Notes: generated by a model not told the origin, from the sequence alone. DNA of 64,000 nucleotides from Chinchilla lanigera (GCF_000276665.1 NW_004955417.1:25669578-25733577); one strand, 5' to 3'; positions 10,064 to 22,036 are shown, numbered from the stretch's first letter. Translations and numbers: made by a program.

Positions 10064-12226
10064 GTATGTAGTTCTCAGGTCCACAAGGCCTTTTAGGAGA
10101 AACGGTTTTGTTTGAACTTTTTGTACCTTTTAAAAGACATAGCAAGTGTCTCTCATCTGTTTGGAAAAATAGTTTTTATTGTGGTCAGCATTGGGGCAGG
10201 TAGATATTATCAGAATGAGGGCCATGTAACCTCACAGAACAGTATGGGGAGCTCCTGATGAGCAGAGGACGCTGTCTATTCCACATCCACCAGACCTGGC
10301 CACACTCTGGACAGGGAGGCAGCCCAAGACAACCAGACTCTACAGGGACAGCGGGTTCTGTGGCTCAGTGGCTATGTAGCTTGTAAACATTTGGAACCTC
10401 AGGTTTCAAGTTCTTCTTAGATTTGTTGGAAAAAGGCTATTGCGCCACTCCTTGGTCTGGTCACTTTGGAAGGGATGCTGGGAGATGAACTCATCAAAGT
10501 GGCAAAATGCTTTCATGCCAGCCGCTGAGCCACCTCAGCCACCTCCCTGCCTTCCTCTGCTGTGGCCAATCTGGACCCAGGGATGAGGCACTGAGACCCT
10601 GCAGGCCCACCTCTCACATCTTGAAGGTGTGTGAGTGGCTGTACCCCAGGTGCATGGGCTGGCAGGAGGAGACCCTGCACTCTGGCACCCACTACAACAT
10701 CATCGTAGCGTTCGTATGAAGTGGATAGTAGGACACCCCTTTTGAGTTTCATGACCTGGGCCCTCAGAACTCTGGTTGCTTCTCTGAGCATTTTTCCAAA
10801 CTTGGCAGGAGGAACTTTAAAACATTCTTTGGGCATTAAAAAAAAACAGTTTTCTGTCCTCAATAAACGACATCAGTTTCAGTCTGTCACTGGAGAGGCT
10901 GCTCTTAGCCGTCTCAATTTTCAGCCTTTTCTGTTGTGTCAATTAGCCAGGTGCTAATGTCATCAGATTCAGACAAGTAAAATTACCCACTGGCGATCTC
11001 TCCAGACAGACAGCGTCATGAACCATGAAACTCACACAGCAAATAGGCTCTGCATGGACTGGCCCACTGTAGATTAATTGATGGGGGCCCACTGCTAATT
11101 GCTCTCCCTTTAGGCCTGAAGTCCATATCAGTTTGCAAGACATCCCTTCCCAGTTTGTTCTCTGGGTCCCTTTACAGGTATGATTAGGTTTTCTAAGTAG
11201 CTTTGTTTGAAGTGGGTGCTTCTCACTGGGAGCAGTTTGCCCTCCAGTGGAGACCTTTTGGTTGTCACCGGCTCGGGGAGCCGAGTCCTGCGGTTGGAAG
11301 CGAGCAGGTGCCACTGACCATCCCACAACTCCCTGTCTTTTCCTGCCCATAATAAAGCGTTATCCAGTTCAAAACGAGAATCATGCTGAGGCCGAGAAAT
11401 CCTGTGGTAGGTCCAGTGTAGAACTACACATGGTCAGTTGTATTGCGTTGGGGGCATGGGACTCCAGCTACTGAGATAGCACACACGGGGTACGTCCGTA
11501 CATTGGTGGAAGCGGGCTTTGGGGAAAGAGGTGGACAGTGAGGGACCTGTCACTAACTCACAGCTCTTAAAGAATGGGTCCACATGGGAAGAGGCAGCAG
11601 GTAAACACATCTGTGTAGGACTTGGCGAGGAAGGTTTTTAATACATAATCAAAGACCTTGCCTGAAACAGAATTGAAACAGAGCTGGAGATGTAAATGCT
11701 GAAAGCCAGTTGATCAAGAACTTGGGGATAGAAGCATCATGTCTCTCACATTAAAAATCCTGAAAGGGGTGGATAGAACTATCGTGTTCACTGGCATGCT
11801 GGTTGCCCTGTGGCTAGGAAGGGCTGTATGTCCAGGAAAAAGTGTGCTGCTCCTGCCGCACGCACACCTTGTGGGCCTGAGTTGGATGTCTGCGTAGGAG
11901 CATTTGAGAACAATTCCTCCCAGTAGCTGAATGTCTGTCACAGCAAGTAGCTCACAGTATGGCAGGCAGTGGGCTCTGAGGCGGGCCTGCTTCTCTGAAT
12001 AAGCACCAGGGCAAAAACCGTACTGTGGAAAAGGACTCGGTCCCTGAAGTTACCCTCCAGCGTGGTACCATCACGGGCTGGAGATCTCAGTGAGACCAGG
12101 CTCCTGCCTCAGCCCTGGGCTCTGCTTGCTGGGGCGTCCTGGCAACTGATGGAGTACCATGTGCTCCTACATCCTTGCATCTCCCGTGTTCTGCTGTGAC
12201 CGAGTTGTGCACCCTTTCTCCTTCAG
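10064..12226 (+). other. COL14A1: Intron (2.2 kb)
   Basis: No clear SINE is seen. A block at 10563-10612 resembles 26923-26972. Open frames around 10510-10960 are not recognised. The remainder is unremarkable. Confidence 0.75.
10563..10612 (+). repeat. Short block shared with 26923-26972 (copy 1)
   Basis: tggccaatctggacccaggg and atgaggcactgagaccctgc parallel tggccagtctggacccaggg and gtgaggcacctgaagccctg 16 kb downstream. The origin is unknown. Confidence 0.6.
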
Positions 12227-12376
12227 TTCCAGGGCCAACCCTGGAGACGTTTGTGGGTGCTGACATCAACACCATTCTCATCACGAACCTCCTCAGCGGG
12301 ATGGACTACAGCGTGAAGATCTTCGCCTCCCAGGCTGCAGGCTTCAGCGACTCCCTAACGGGCATGGTGAAAACAC
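12227..12376 (+). CDS. COL14A1: COL14A1 exon: second half of FN3 repeat
   Basis: The acceptor is ccttcag/TTCC and the donor acac/gtaagt. It reads [50 protein letters not shown]. The [12 protein letters not shown] segment carries the conserved Leu and Tyr of FN3. Phase 1 to phase 1, 150 nt. With 9941-10063 it makes a 91-residue repeat that I recognise directly from human collagen XIV. Confidence 0.98.
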
Positions 12377-12737
12377 GTAAGTGCTTTCCCGCCTCGGTCC
12401 ACGTGTGCCCTGGCCTCTTGGCTTTCCCTGTGACTTGTAACTCAAGCCTGCTTCAGCGTTGCCTGGCGTTTCTTTTTCTGGATGGTGTTTTGTGGAAAGA
12501 AAGGTGTGCTCGTTCCTCGGGGGACTTGAGAGTCCTAGTTGGCAGGTGGGGTGTCAGCGCCTGGCTTTCCAATAGGCCTGATGCCCGCAGATAGAATTTC
12601 CTTCTGGAAAATCTTGGTTGGCATTTTTCAAATTAGGTGAAATTTTCCAAACAGCCGATAGCCTGACACAATTAATGCCAGTCCACTGGGCCAAGGAGAC
12701 AGCTTGCCTTTTTCAGAGCCATCGTTACCCTCTGCCA

Positions 12738-12776
12738 CACGCACGCACACACATGCACACACGCACATGCACGCAT
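12738..12776. repeat. CA/CACG-rich simple repeat
   Basis: A degenerate alternating purine/pyrimidine run of cacgcacacaca and catgcacacacg units. Confidence 0.85.
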
Positions 12777-13269
12777 CATTTGTTAAAGTGCATGCCACAT
12801 CGCGCTAAGAACTTCCTTCTCTACTCTTTTATGGGATTTCACGCTGTCTGGGCAGCATCTGGGATGTCTCATTGGCATTCAGGGCTTTCAGACGCCCATG
12901 AAATTATGCAGTGTTTCCAAATCCCAGCTTGTATGTTCCATATTCCTGGAGATTGTTCTACCTCCACACCATCTGTTTAATATATTTCTTCAGATGGGCT
13001 TTCTATGAAACACCGTCCAGAAGGAGCGATGTGGAGGAAAAGAGAAGCCAGGCACACATTAAATCTAAATACTTTGGAAATCCCATGTAATTACCCTGCA
13101 CAGAAAATCAGCGTTTTTATTACACAACGAAGATAACACGAATGATCAAAATAAAAATTGCTCCGCTGAGTGCTAATTGAAACAACCCTGAGTGTTACCA
13201 AGAGCAAGCGCCCCGCGGGAGGGAGACGGTCAGGGCACGGTCAGGAGAATAAGTCGTAAGGACGCTGCT

Positions 13270-13410
13270 TGCTGGCCAACCTTCCTCCACCCTGAAATGA
13301 AGATAATAACCTCCTTGAGGCTTGATTGTGAGGACTGAGGAGGCAGTGTCTGTCAACTGCCGACCCTATGGCGAGCCCTCGATGAGTAGCTGCTATTATT
13401 ATTGTAACAG
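13270..13410 (+). repeat. MIR-like SINE fragment
   Basis: ccctgaaatgaagataataa, aggattgtgaggactgagga-like text and tagctgctattattattgta resemble the 3' part of MIR. It is diverged. Confidence 0.5.
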
Positions 13411-14430
13411 TTGTGCTTCATGTCCTCCGCATGTGTCTCACCCTCATTCCCAGTGAAATCCCTAATCTGATAAACAAGAGCAAGACAAGCAAGGCAAGAA
13501 CAGGGGCTCTACTAAACCAGACCCTCAGCTACCCTGGGCTTCACAGGGGCCCAGCCCAGTCACAAAGGAGTCTTCTGAGATCTCTTCTGTGGAGTCTCTT
13601 GAGGTCTTCATTAAAGGCTGGCTACTGAGCACATTCAGTCTCAGGAGAAACGGTCTGTGTGTCAGCTCTGGGAAGACTCTGGCCTGCGTCTGGTCTTATA
13701 CTGGGTGTTGAAGTGCCCCTGTTTTAGGCACAACATCTAAGCTTTTCTCTCTGCTGTGCGCTTACTATCCCACAGGTCCTCCTGAGCCAGCGTGCTTCCT
13801 CTGTCCCTCTCCGCTCTCCTGCTGTAGTTCGGCTTTCCTTTCCTGTCTGGATTGCTTGATGTGTCAGTGCCCCTTCGTCTGTCTCCGGGACATCCTTTCC
13901 CTACAGAATCTCTCCCTACTCTTGCTCGTCTCTCCTCTCCTCCCTCTGCCTCCCTCTTTTTCTCCCCGTCCCCTTAGTATGTTGAGGATTCCAAACCTAC
14001 TGTAAAAGACTGAGAGTTTTCCATTGTTTTATAATCATGTCCTTAATGTAAAACTTACATGAGCTGATTGCTCATCATCCCCTTCCCAGGCAAAATAAAA
14101 CCTCATATAATGAAAAGGAAGTTAATCTAATTTCTAAAAGCTTAGTGATAGAAACATGATTAATTTCCCTTTGTTGTGCAAAGAAAGTAGTTTAATTGGC
14201 TTTTGAAAAAAATCTTCCCTTTCTATTCTAGTGGAAAGGCATAATATAAAGATATAAATTATAATTAGATAGGAATGTTTTCCCATCTTGCAAAAATAAT
14301 TAAAAGGTAATTTTATTATATGAATTAACTAAAAGAGAAGGAGAAGTAAGATCAATTATATGAATGAAGCCAGGTATCATTAGGGAGAGTAAATATGAAT
14401 TTTTGGCTTTTTCCCACTTGGATCTAAAGG

Positions 14431-14560
14431 GGAAACACCAGATATTTGTTGTTTTTTTGTTTGTTTGTTTTTCCGGTACCGGGAATTGAACTCACGATCT
14501 TGTGCTTGCCAGGCAGGCACTGTGCTGCTGAGCTACATTCCCAGCCCGGAAACACCAGAT
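14431..14560 (-). mobile_element. ID-type SINE with perfect 13-bp target-site duplication
   Basis: The element at 14444-14547 lies antisense with a (GTTT)-rich tail. ggaaacaccagat flanks it at 14431-14443 and 14548-14560. Confidence 0.95.
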
Positions 14561-14799
14561 GTTACTCCTCTGTCCTAGAGAAACAACACTTTTATATGAA
14601 AACGATTATTTGGGGAAGCAATAAAAACATTTTTTTCCCTAGCACACAGAGGAGTAATCATCTGGTATGTTATATCTGCATATTCTATCATTTTAATTTT
14701 TTCAAAACATGTTCTCATTTAATAGAATAGAAAGGGAAGACTGGCACCCACCCTACCTCTCCCCACTCCTGTGAGGTAGACTTTGTTAGCATCTGAAGT

Positions 14800-14889
14800 G
14801 AATGAGATCACAATGGAATACTATGCAGCCCCCAAAATGACAAAATGTTATCATATGTGGCAGTGTGAGTGGTGTGGAAGACATTAGAT
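14800..14889 (+). repeat. L1 3'-end fragment, left part (interrupted by the retrovirus)
   Basis: The text around aatggaatactatgcagccc, running to ggaagacatta, matches the widely shared 3' end of old mammalian L1 elements. It continues after the retrovirus at 19721 (atgttaagtgaaattagtca). Confidence 0.75.
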
Positions 14890-15220
14890 TGCAACAGAAA
14901 ACAGAAATGCTGAAATGACACCCAGGATTTGGAGCCACATTTATTTTATGTTGAGAGGCACTGACAGGGAATCAAGTGTCCCTCAAAATGTCAGGCTCCA
15001 AAGGCTCAGGGAGGGAGGTTTTTATGGGGCTTTAAAGGGGAAGTACAGAGGTAGAGTATCTGGCTGTCTTTGATTAGTTCCTACAGTATGCAACGTAGTG
15101 ACCAGCTATGTGTCACAGTGACCAACTGTTTCTAGGAAACAGAAACAACGAGAACTGTGACAGGAACTGTCACCTGGGTAACTGAAGTATTCTGACTCAG
15201 AGGGGGTGTTTTCTGCTACA
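14890..15220 (-). repeat. LTR (3' LTR in element orientation)
   Basis: 331 bp, paired with 19392-19720. On the minus strand a CATAAAAACC TATA-like box (15023-15032 on +) lies upstream of an AATAAA signal (reverse complement tttatt at 14940-14945), the normal U3-R order. A purine-rich tract, AAAAGCGGGGTGAAA on the minus strand, abuts it at 15221-15235. Confidence 0.87.
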
Positions 15221-16573
15221 TTTCACCCCGCTTTTAGTTTCCTCTCTTCTAGTTTGCTGCACACGTTGCATGTGATCTTCTGAGACAAGGCCCAACTAGA
15301 AGCAGTAACATTAGGCCTGTCAGTGGTCCTAGCATGGACTCTAGACAAGGTCCCCCAGATTGGAAAGTTTTCCCTTATTATCGGGTCTCTCCCTAAATTG
15401 CTTTTAGGAAGAGACATGATTTAATCAAGGACTGGGGTAAGCAGCCTGAAAAGGCACAAAAATCAAGGGCAACAGCAATCCTGTGAACCATGTCCGCAGG
15501 CTTCAGCATGTGTGCACTGGTCAGTATCCAGAGAGACCAGAGCAGGACTTTGAGTGCATCATCTCTTCAGTGAACTTTAGAGGAGCTGTCTGGTCCAGGT
15601 AAACTCTCCACAACTCTGGAATGGGGGATCTGAGGCTGGATTTCTGAAACTTTAAGAGGTAGTTAATATGCACCTGAGTTATATGTGTGTGAGGAATGTC
15701 TATAGGTATAGCTGGTCTTTTACCTAAACCTTTACAGAGCTGGTTACAAGCTGTTTCAGCAGGGTTATGTTTTATTTTCTCAACTTTTTAGAGCTTATGG
15801 CCTGTATGTTGTATGTAGTTTTTATTTAATTATCTCTGCTACAAATGCAGACCCATTGTCTCTGCCAATGGTCAAGGGTAGGCCATATCTAGGGATAATT
15901 TCTCACAGCAGGACCCTACAAACTTTCATTGCCCTCTCAGCTCGGGTAGGGAATGCCTGAGGCCAGCCTGAGTAGGTACAGACAAGCATTAAGTCTATCT
16001 GTATATCTGGGTGGAGGTCAGGACCAGTGATACAGATACCAAAACCTGAGCTGGCTGCAGGGGTAAAGGTGCCAGTGTTTCAGCCTGAGCTTATAGAATA
16101 TACAGTGGGGGCAGGTCTGGCTCTGATTAAGATGGATCTTCTGGGAGTACTGGGTAAAGTTTTTCTGGTTGGGACTGATGTTTCAGTCAATCAGATCCCT
16201 GGAGGGGGCCTCTGGACCAGATTATTTTGAGTGCAGTTTTCCAAAATAGCTTTGTCCAAAGTGACCATAGTATATCTAGCCTGTCAGATTTCATTGCTAA
16301 CAGAGCTACTTCCACCTATAAACAGGGTGTACTCAGCATCTGTCAGGAGGTTCATATTTTAAAGTCTGACCAGCTCAAGAACAGTTCATCAGTCAGTGCC
16401 AGGCAGTCATGGTCTGTTGGGCCCCACTCTGTGGGCAGGTACATGGTAGGAGCGAGTGGTTTTATTGATATAAGAGTTAGGTGAGGAGTTTTGCATAAGA
16501 GTCCTTGGTACTGGGTGAGAACCAGACAGCATGTGGCACCTGGACTGTTAAGTCTCGGCCTAAGGTGAGCTCG

Positions 16574-16837
16574 TCAGCTCTCTTGATGAGAAGGATAGTG
16601 GCTGTTAGAACACAGAGGCAAAGGGGATAGGCAGCCCTTAGCAACCGGATCCAAGTATTTGCCCAGGGAAGTCACTGGGCACTCCCAGGGGCTGACAGTA
16701 TTTCTGAACTCAAGGATCCAGATTTTATAGAAGCCAGCAGCTCCAAGAAATTTGCAGAGTTTCTTTCTTGTAACCAGTTTCTGCCAGGTATTGTTGCAGA
16801 GCTTTTGTGCCTTTCCAGCAGGCAGCTTAGGTGTCAT
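16574..16837 (-). pseudogene. Retroviral pol remnant (reverse transcriptase thumb/connection region)
   Basis: An 87-codon open stretch on the minus strand contains a segment resembling the gammaretroviral reverse transcriptase motif around 'KFLGAAGF.K.WI', followed further on by a 'LDPVA.G'-like segment of the connection region. The frame is interrupted on both sides. Minus-strand fragments at 16985-17401 and 17745-18005 lie where upstream RT and protease would be expected but are too broken to assign. The remnant cannot encode an enzyme. Confidence 0.65.
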
Positions 16838-19155
16838 TAATCAGGAGTGCAGTGATATCAGTGCTGGGAAACTAGACAGGTCAGCCATGAGGGTTTCTCC
16901 AAAGAGGATAAACAAGTTTTTGAACCTTTGGGAGATTGAGTCCAGGTCAGTTAACCTTTGAGTTCAGAACTGGGGTCTCTTCATTTAAAGGCGAAGAGGG
17001 GCTGGCTGACAAAAGCCAACTGAAGGCAGAAGAAGGCATTTTTTAGGTCCAGGCAGGTGAACCAGCAGGCTGGGGGTAGCAGACTGAGGCAGCATATGTA
17101 GAGGGTAATCATGGAGGCATTCACAGCTCAGCAATCCTGAACTGGCTTTACAGGCAGGAGAGGTATAGTTTAGCAGCTTAAAGTCTATAATTGCTTTCTT
17201 TCTCAGGGGACTCTGATGGCAAGCAGGAGGGGACAGAGAAACAGGCCATCTCAGAGTGGCCAAGTCTGTTGTCAGAGCTTCCCTGGAAATAGTGGGGAAT
17301 TCCCAAACCCTTATGGTAATTGAGTCCAAGTGAGCTGGCCTTTTTATCTTGTCTCTGGGTCTTCCAGGTCGAAGGTACAGCCCACAAGCAGAAGATGGCA
17401 TCTTTTAAATCTAGACATGTAAACCAGGGGCATCTGGGGGTTGTTTTTACCAGGAGGAGAGGAGTGTTCCGAGGTGATTAACAGTCTAGCAGGGTTTCAG
17501 ACTGCTTTAGGTGGCTGAGGTGTGGCTGGATGTCTGTGAGCTTCCTGTGACACAGGATATTGTCAATGGGGGTCACAGAGTTCAGTCACCATGGGAGCAT
17601 GTTGGTGGCCAGGCCCAGAGGTGAGTTTTTGGCTCATACCTCTGGGAGGAGATTTTTCAAAATTTCAGGATTGTGGTTATCTGTCTCAGGTTGATGCAGG
17701 CCTCATCTTCCTCTCAGGGAACAGTCAGAGTTGAAAGTACAGCGTTAAATGAGAGGGAGGCTGACTGGCTTGGTGCAAAGGAGACAATCACTTCTAACTT
17801 GAAGAGGAGGTCTCATCCCAGAAGCGGTGTGGGGAGATGTCTTCCCGGGGTGCAAATTTGCGTATGGCAGAAGGGGTGAGAGGCAAGAGTGCCAGTTGCC
17901 CTGGTGATGGCAACTTTCTTCTGACAGAGGGGACTTTTGAAGGCAGAGAATTGTGCTCCATCGTCTACTAGGAAGAAGGGGAGCCTGCTCTGACCTAATC
18001 TGCACCCATCAGACCAACGGAAGGGTTGTCATCTGATCCAGCTTAAAGTTTTTCAGAATTCTTACTTTTTAGTCTGAATAGGCATTTGCTTATTAGTTTC
18101 CATTGCCCATATAACTCACATGTTGATCTTTGGCCAGAGGGTATGGTCATCTACTAGACCAGATTTTCTTTTGGCTTTCAGGTGTTTTTTGTGCAATGAA
18201 GGCTGTAGATATGGGCCTTTTGCCTGCCCCTCTTTGATGTCTTTGAGGAGTGCTTGACTGGGTTGCTTTGTTTAAAACCATGGCAACCCATTTGTCAGGC
18301 TGACAGACAATTTTTCCTTAGTCAAAATGTGGAACTCAGAAGGAATTACTGACAGTCATCTTGGACGGGTGTTAGATGACAGCATCTGACCAGGATAGGC
18401 GTGCCTGGGGGGCCTCTGTAGCCTCATGCAAGTGACGGCCCACTGGAACCAGTTCAGTTGTCTTGAAGTAGCTGAGCTGAGAGCAGGGAGTGAAGCTATA
18501 GGTGTTGGCAGCAGCTGTGGTGGCCAACGAGGGTGCCGGGGTGGAATTCTCAGGAAGAATGGGTGTCGTTTTTTCCTTTTTTTTCTTTGAGTGGTATGGT
18601 TTTATTTTTAAGTCCATAAAAGCCCTTTTTCCAAAAGTCCAAAAGTCCCTTGATACAAAGGCTGATGAGCTCACCTTAGGCTGGAGGCCTAAGTCAGGAA
18701 CTGTGGGTTTTTATTAGTTCCTATCTCTGACTTCCTGTGTATGTGTTCTGTACCCTTGAATGATGGTGCTACAGACAAAGGGTGGGTGCCTCTCAGAGAC
18801 AGACCACTCAGATGCCTGCCTGGCTGCCCCTCATGGGGACACAGGCACAACTTAGCTAAGGAGGGTGCCAAGCCTCTGTGTGCCATATACTGATCACCAT
18901 GGAACCACAGGTGAGGGCCCAGTCAGCCACCACGACCCGTGCTTCCCTGTCCGGGTGCACAGACAGAGCAGCCTGTTGCTTATGTTGCCCATTCCACTCG
19001 CTCACACATTCATTCAGCAGCACTCAGGTTAAACATTCCAACCCCCTTCCCTCAAGGGTGGTCTTAACTAGCAATAGGTGATCAATCGCTTCTTCTGCTC
19101 AAGCTGAGCAGGACTGACAGACAAACTGGGGTGCCCCTGGGGGTCTTACTGGAAT

Positions 19156-19189
19156 CAGGCAGGCAGGCAGGCAGGCAGACAGACAGACT
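19156..19189. repeat. (CAGG)n/(CAGA)n microsatellite inside the retrovirus
   Basis: Five to six CAGG units pass into three CAGA units. It lies in the 5' leader/gag side of the element. Confidence 0.9.
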
Positions 19190-19371
19190 GAGTCCTCCTC
19201 CCTTTGGGGTCCAATGTGTGCCGCTCAAGCAGGGAGCCAAGAATCCTCTTCCAGACCTCTGAGGGAACTCAAAAAATCTCAAGAGCGCACCTTCCCATCA
19301 GGACCTGGAGAGGTCTTTGCCCTGTCCACGAAGGCCATGACTGGTGACCAAAGAGGTCAGCATGGTTGGTC

Positions 19372-19389
19372 TTCCCGGCCAACACACCA
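19372..19389 (-). other. Retroviral primer binding site, tRNA-Gly-like
   Basis: On the + strand ttcccggccaacacacca lies 2 bp from the right LTR. It matches the 3' end plus CCA of tRNA-Gly(GCC) as I know it at 16 of 18 positions. Minus-strand synthesis would have been primed here, which fixes the right LTR as the 5' LTR. Confidence 0.8.
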
Positions 19390-19391
19390 GA

Positions 19392-19720
19392 TGCAACAGC
19401 AAGCAGAAATACCGAAATGGCACCCAGGATTTGGCAGATATATTTTATGTCTATAGGAACTGACAGGGAATCAATTGTCCCTCAAAATGTCAGACCCCAA
19501 AGGTTCAGGAAGGGAGGTTTTTATGGTCTGTAAAGGGGAAGTGCAGAGGTAGAGTAGAGTACTTAGCTGTCTGTGATTGGTTCCTACAATATGCATTGTA
19601 GTGACGAGCCACACATCACAGTGACCGGCTGTTTCTAAGAAACAGAGGCAACCGGAACTGGAACAGGAACGGTCACCTGGGCAACCGGAGTACATGGCTG
19701 GGGGTGCATTTTCTGCTGCA
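19392..19720 (-). repeat. LTR (5' LTR in element orientation)
   Basis: 329 bp, direct repeat of 14890-15220. The AATAAA signal is degraded here (tatatt on the + strand near 19439). The TATA-like region ggtttttatgg is kept at about 19516-19526. Confidence 0.87.
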
Positions 19721-19795
19721 ATGTTAAGTGAAATTAGTCAGGCATAGGACAACAAGTGCCACATAGTCTTAGTTGAATTTTGAAAGCCAGTCCTT
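19721..19795 (+). repeat. L1 3'-end fragment, right part
   Basis: atgttaagtgaaattagtca and ggcataggacaacaagtgcc continue the L1 3' end whose left part stops at 14889. The exact target duplication of the retrovirus is not clear. Confidence 0.75.
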
Positions 19796-20093
19796 GTGAA
19801 TCTGCCTGTTTGTGTCTCACTTCCATTCTGCCTACTTTGTCCTTCCCTTTGCATCACGCATTTCATTGGTTGATAAATATGCACTGTCACCACTTTTTAT
19901 TATAAAAGTAGTATACGTTCATAACTGACTGTATAGAAACATACTTAAACAAGGGGAAAGATAAAACCTACTCAGCACTTCATCACCCATTGCATCTGGT
20001 CTTTTTCCTGTGCATATATCTTTCCTTGTCTGTACTGTTCTTCTGCTATTTTGTAAATGGTTGTCTGTCTGTTAATGTTTTCCTCCTTTTATT

Positions 20094-20123
20094 TTTAAAA
20101 TAAATAAATAAATAAATAAATAA
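20094..20123. repeat. (AAAT)n microsatellite
   Basis: Six or more AAAT units. Confidence 0.95.
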
Positions 20124-20331
20124 TGTACATGTAAAAAAATAAATCCAGACAGATGACTTCATACATACTGTTTTGCAAACTATTACCTCAAGTCATCCTT
20201 GTGAGTTGGTGGATTTCCCACTCTGAGTACAAAGATGTGAATGTTGATGTGACCATAAATTATTCTCAGGCTTAGGGACTTTTGTGGCTTTGTCTATGGT
20301 GTGACACAAGTATGCGTCTCTCTCGTTGCAG

Positions 20332-20448
20332 TGTTCTTGGGTGTGACCAATCTCCAAGCGCATCAGGTTGAAATGACCAGCTTGTGTGCTCGGTGGCAGG
20401 TGCATCGCCATGCCACAGCCTACAGGATCGTTGTGGAATCTGTCCAGG
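20332..20448 (+). CDS. COL14A1: COL14A1 exon: first half of last FN3 repeat
   Basis: The acceptor is cgttgcag/TG and the donor cagg/gtaagc. It reads [39 protein letters not shown], phase 1 to phase 1, 117 nt. The Trp of ARWQV and Tyr of AYRIVVE are the FN3 core. The free-standing Cys (SLCARW) is matched by HCFYGL in the partner exon. Confidence 0.97.
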
Positions 20449-20623
20449 GTAAGCACGTCGCCTGCATTTTTGTCAAGCACTATGTGCTTGGTGCTTTCCA
20501 GTCTCAAAGGAGGACGCCCAGGCACCGGTAGACCAGAGCCCTCTTACTGAGTCAGACGGGTGAGGCGCAATGACTCAACCTCTCCAGAGCTCTGCTTTCT
20601 AGTCTGATAGTGGCTAAAACTAT

Positions 20624-20748
20624 AGGGCAGACTTTTTTTTTTTTTTTTTGGTTTTTCTCCAGTACCGGGAACCGAACTCATGACCTTGCGCTTGCCAGGC
20701 AGGCGCTTTTGCCACTGAGCTAAATCCCCAGCCCCAGGGCAGACTTTT
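20624..20748 (-). mobile_element. ID-type SINE with perfect 13-bp target-site duplication
   Basis: The element at 20637-20735 lies antisense. agggcagactttt occurs at 20624-20636 and 20736-20748. The body is nearly the same as the copies at 9093 and 52885. Confidence 0.95.
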
Positions 20749-21910
20749 AGGGTTGTATGAGGATTAGGCTGAAATCATCCGTATAAAGGAGTCACATAGC
20801 CAGGACTGAAACATGAATGCCGTATGGCGCTGACGTTTGGTATTCACTCCGTGTGAGTTGAATGCTTTTCTCAGTGGTTCATGCTCTGTTGGGTGAGGCG
20901 TGAATAACAAACTCCTTCTAGAGAAGCGTTGTGCGTCCACGTTATTGTGACACAGGTCTTCAGTGTTACAGCCTCAAGTACAGCCATTCAGATCTCTCCT
21001 CACTATCAAAAATATCAAAAACAACAAAAATCTGATTTCCCCCAAATGACTAAGGCCTAATAATCTTCTCATCACAGTATGACCGCGGACAGTATTCAAA
21101 AACTGAAATAAAGTAAGGAAAGGTACTTTAAGGCCATTTGTACACACAGGGAAAGAGATACACTTGTTGCTGGGTGGGGGTCACAGGAGACAGTGCAGAA
21201 TCTCAAATGCAAGATTATTTTTATGTTCAAACGTGACAGCAAAGTTGTTAAAAATGTAGCCTGTTTTTTCCTGACAAATGATTTTGATTTTCCTACTAAA
21301 AAGAAAAAAAGCGGGAGTTACGTTGTTGAGGTCTAGATGGGGCTGTTTACTAATCCATACCTTTGTCTATACCTATATTTAAAATCCATAAGTCTCATGT
21401 TTTATGCAATCCAGAAAGTGGAAAGCACGATTTAGGAGATCTTTGGGATGTATGGCCCTATAGAATATGATCTGAAGCAGGAGGAGCATTCTAGAATCTC
21501 TGCCAGACCTGCCGAGATCTTGTCTCCTGTGTCCATCTACTTGAGTGATGTCACTTCCTTGGTCCTGGGATGATAAAACCATCTCATAAGTTGGACCCAT
21601 GAGGATGGTTTACTATGAAACACATAGTAAGGAAAAGAAACACGGGACATAATATGTGAATATTGTGGTTGTGTTAAACTTGATTAATGGCAAGCTTAAT
21701 CAGAATTAGATGAAAGACACATTAAATGAAAGATTCATGAAACAACTACCAAATTTTGAATTATATTTTATATATTAAATTACACTTTAATATAGAAGGG
21801 TTAACATTTACTACTATTTGCTAGGTTTTTAAAAATACTAAGTATAATAATTACTCTCTGATGCTATCCCACGATATTTGCATCCATTTATATCTTTTAA
21901 GAAATTGAAA

Positions 21911-21986
21911 GGGGGCTGGGGATATAGCTCAGTGACCCAGTGCCTGCCTGGCAAGTGTGAGGTCATGAGTTTGATTGCCAGTACCA

Positions 21987-22018
<32 letters not shown>

Positions 22019-22036
22019 AACCAACAAAAACAGAAA
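21911..22036 (+). mobile_element. ID-type SINE, sense, with (CAAAA)n tail
   Basis: gggggctggggatatagctc (A box) and gagtttgattgccagtacc (B-box side) are followed by a long CAAAA-repeat tail. A short duplication, aaattgaaa, is at 21902-21910 and 22037-22045. Confidence 0.93.

Larger units (their letters stand above)
14890..19720 (-). mobile_element. Endogenous retrovirus, antisense, internally deleted, two LTRs
   Basis: Two direct repeats of about 330 bp (14890-15220 and 19392-19720) begin TGCAACAG and end CTGCTACA or CTGCTGCA on the + strand, with inverted TG...CA termini. Polarity is minus. A primer binding site lies next to the right LTR, a purine-rich tract (minus strand) next to the left LTR, TATA-like and AATAAA signals read on the minus strand, and the only pol-like peptide is on the minus strand. 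The internal region is only 4.2 kb, about half of a complete provirus, and its frames are broken throughout, so it is non-coding. The LTRs look roughly 85% identical by eye, which indicates an old insertion. The primer site and pol fragment suggest a gammaretrovirus-like (class I) element. The family name is unknown. Confidence 0.88.
12377..20331 (+). other. COL14A1: Intron (8.0 kb), containing the endogenous retrovirus
   Basis: It contains a CA-rich stretch near 12738-12776, an MIR-like fragment (about 13270-13410), an antisense ID SINE (14444-14547), an L1 3'-end fragment split by the retrovirus (14890-19720), and an AAAT microsatellite (20098-20123). The AT-rich part at 13980-14420 shows nothing identifiable. 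Confidence 0.85.

Noticed and set aside
10507..10957. Possible processed pseudogene
   Set aside because: Several medium open frames adjoin, but no protein family was recognised and no tail or target duplication was found.
16027..18717. Plus-strand open frames inside the retrovirus as genes
   Set aside because: The element's polarity is minus. These frames are complementary-strand shadows of a decayed internal region.
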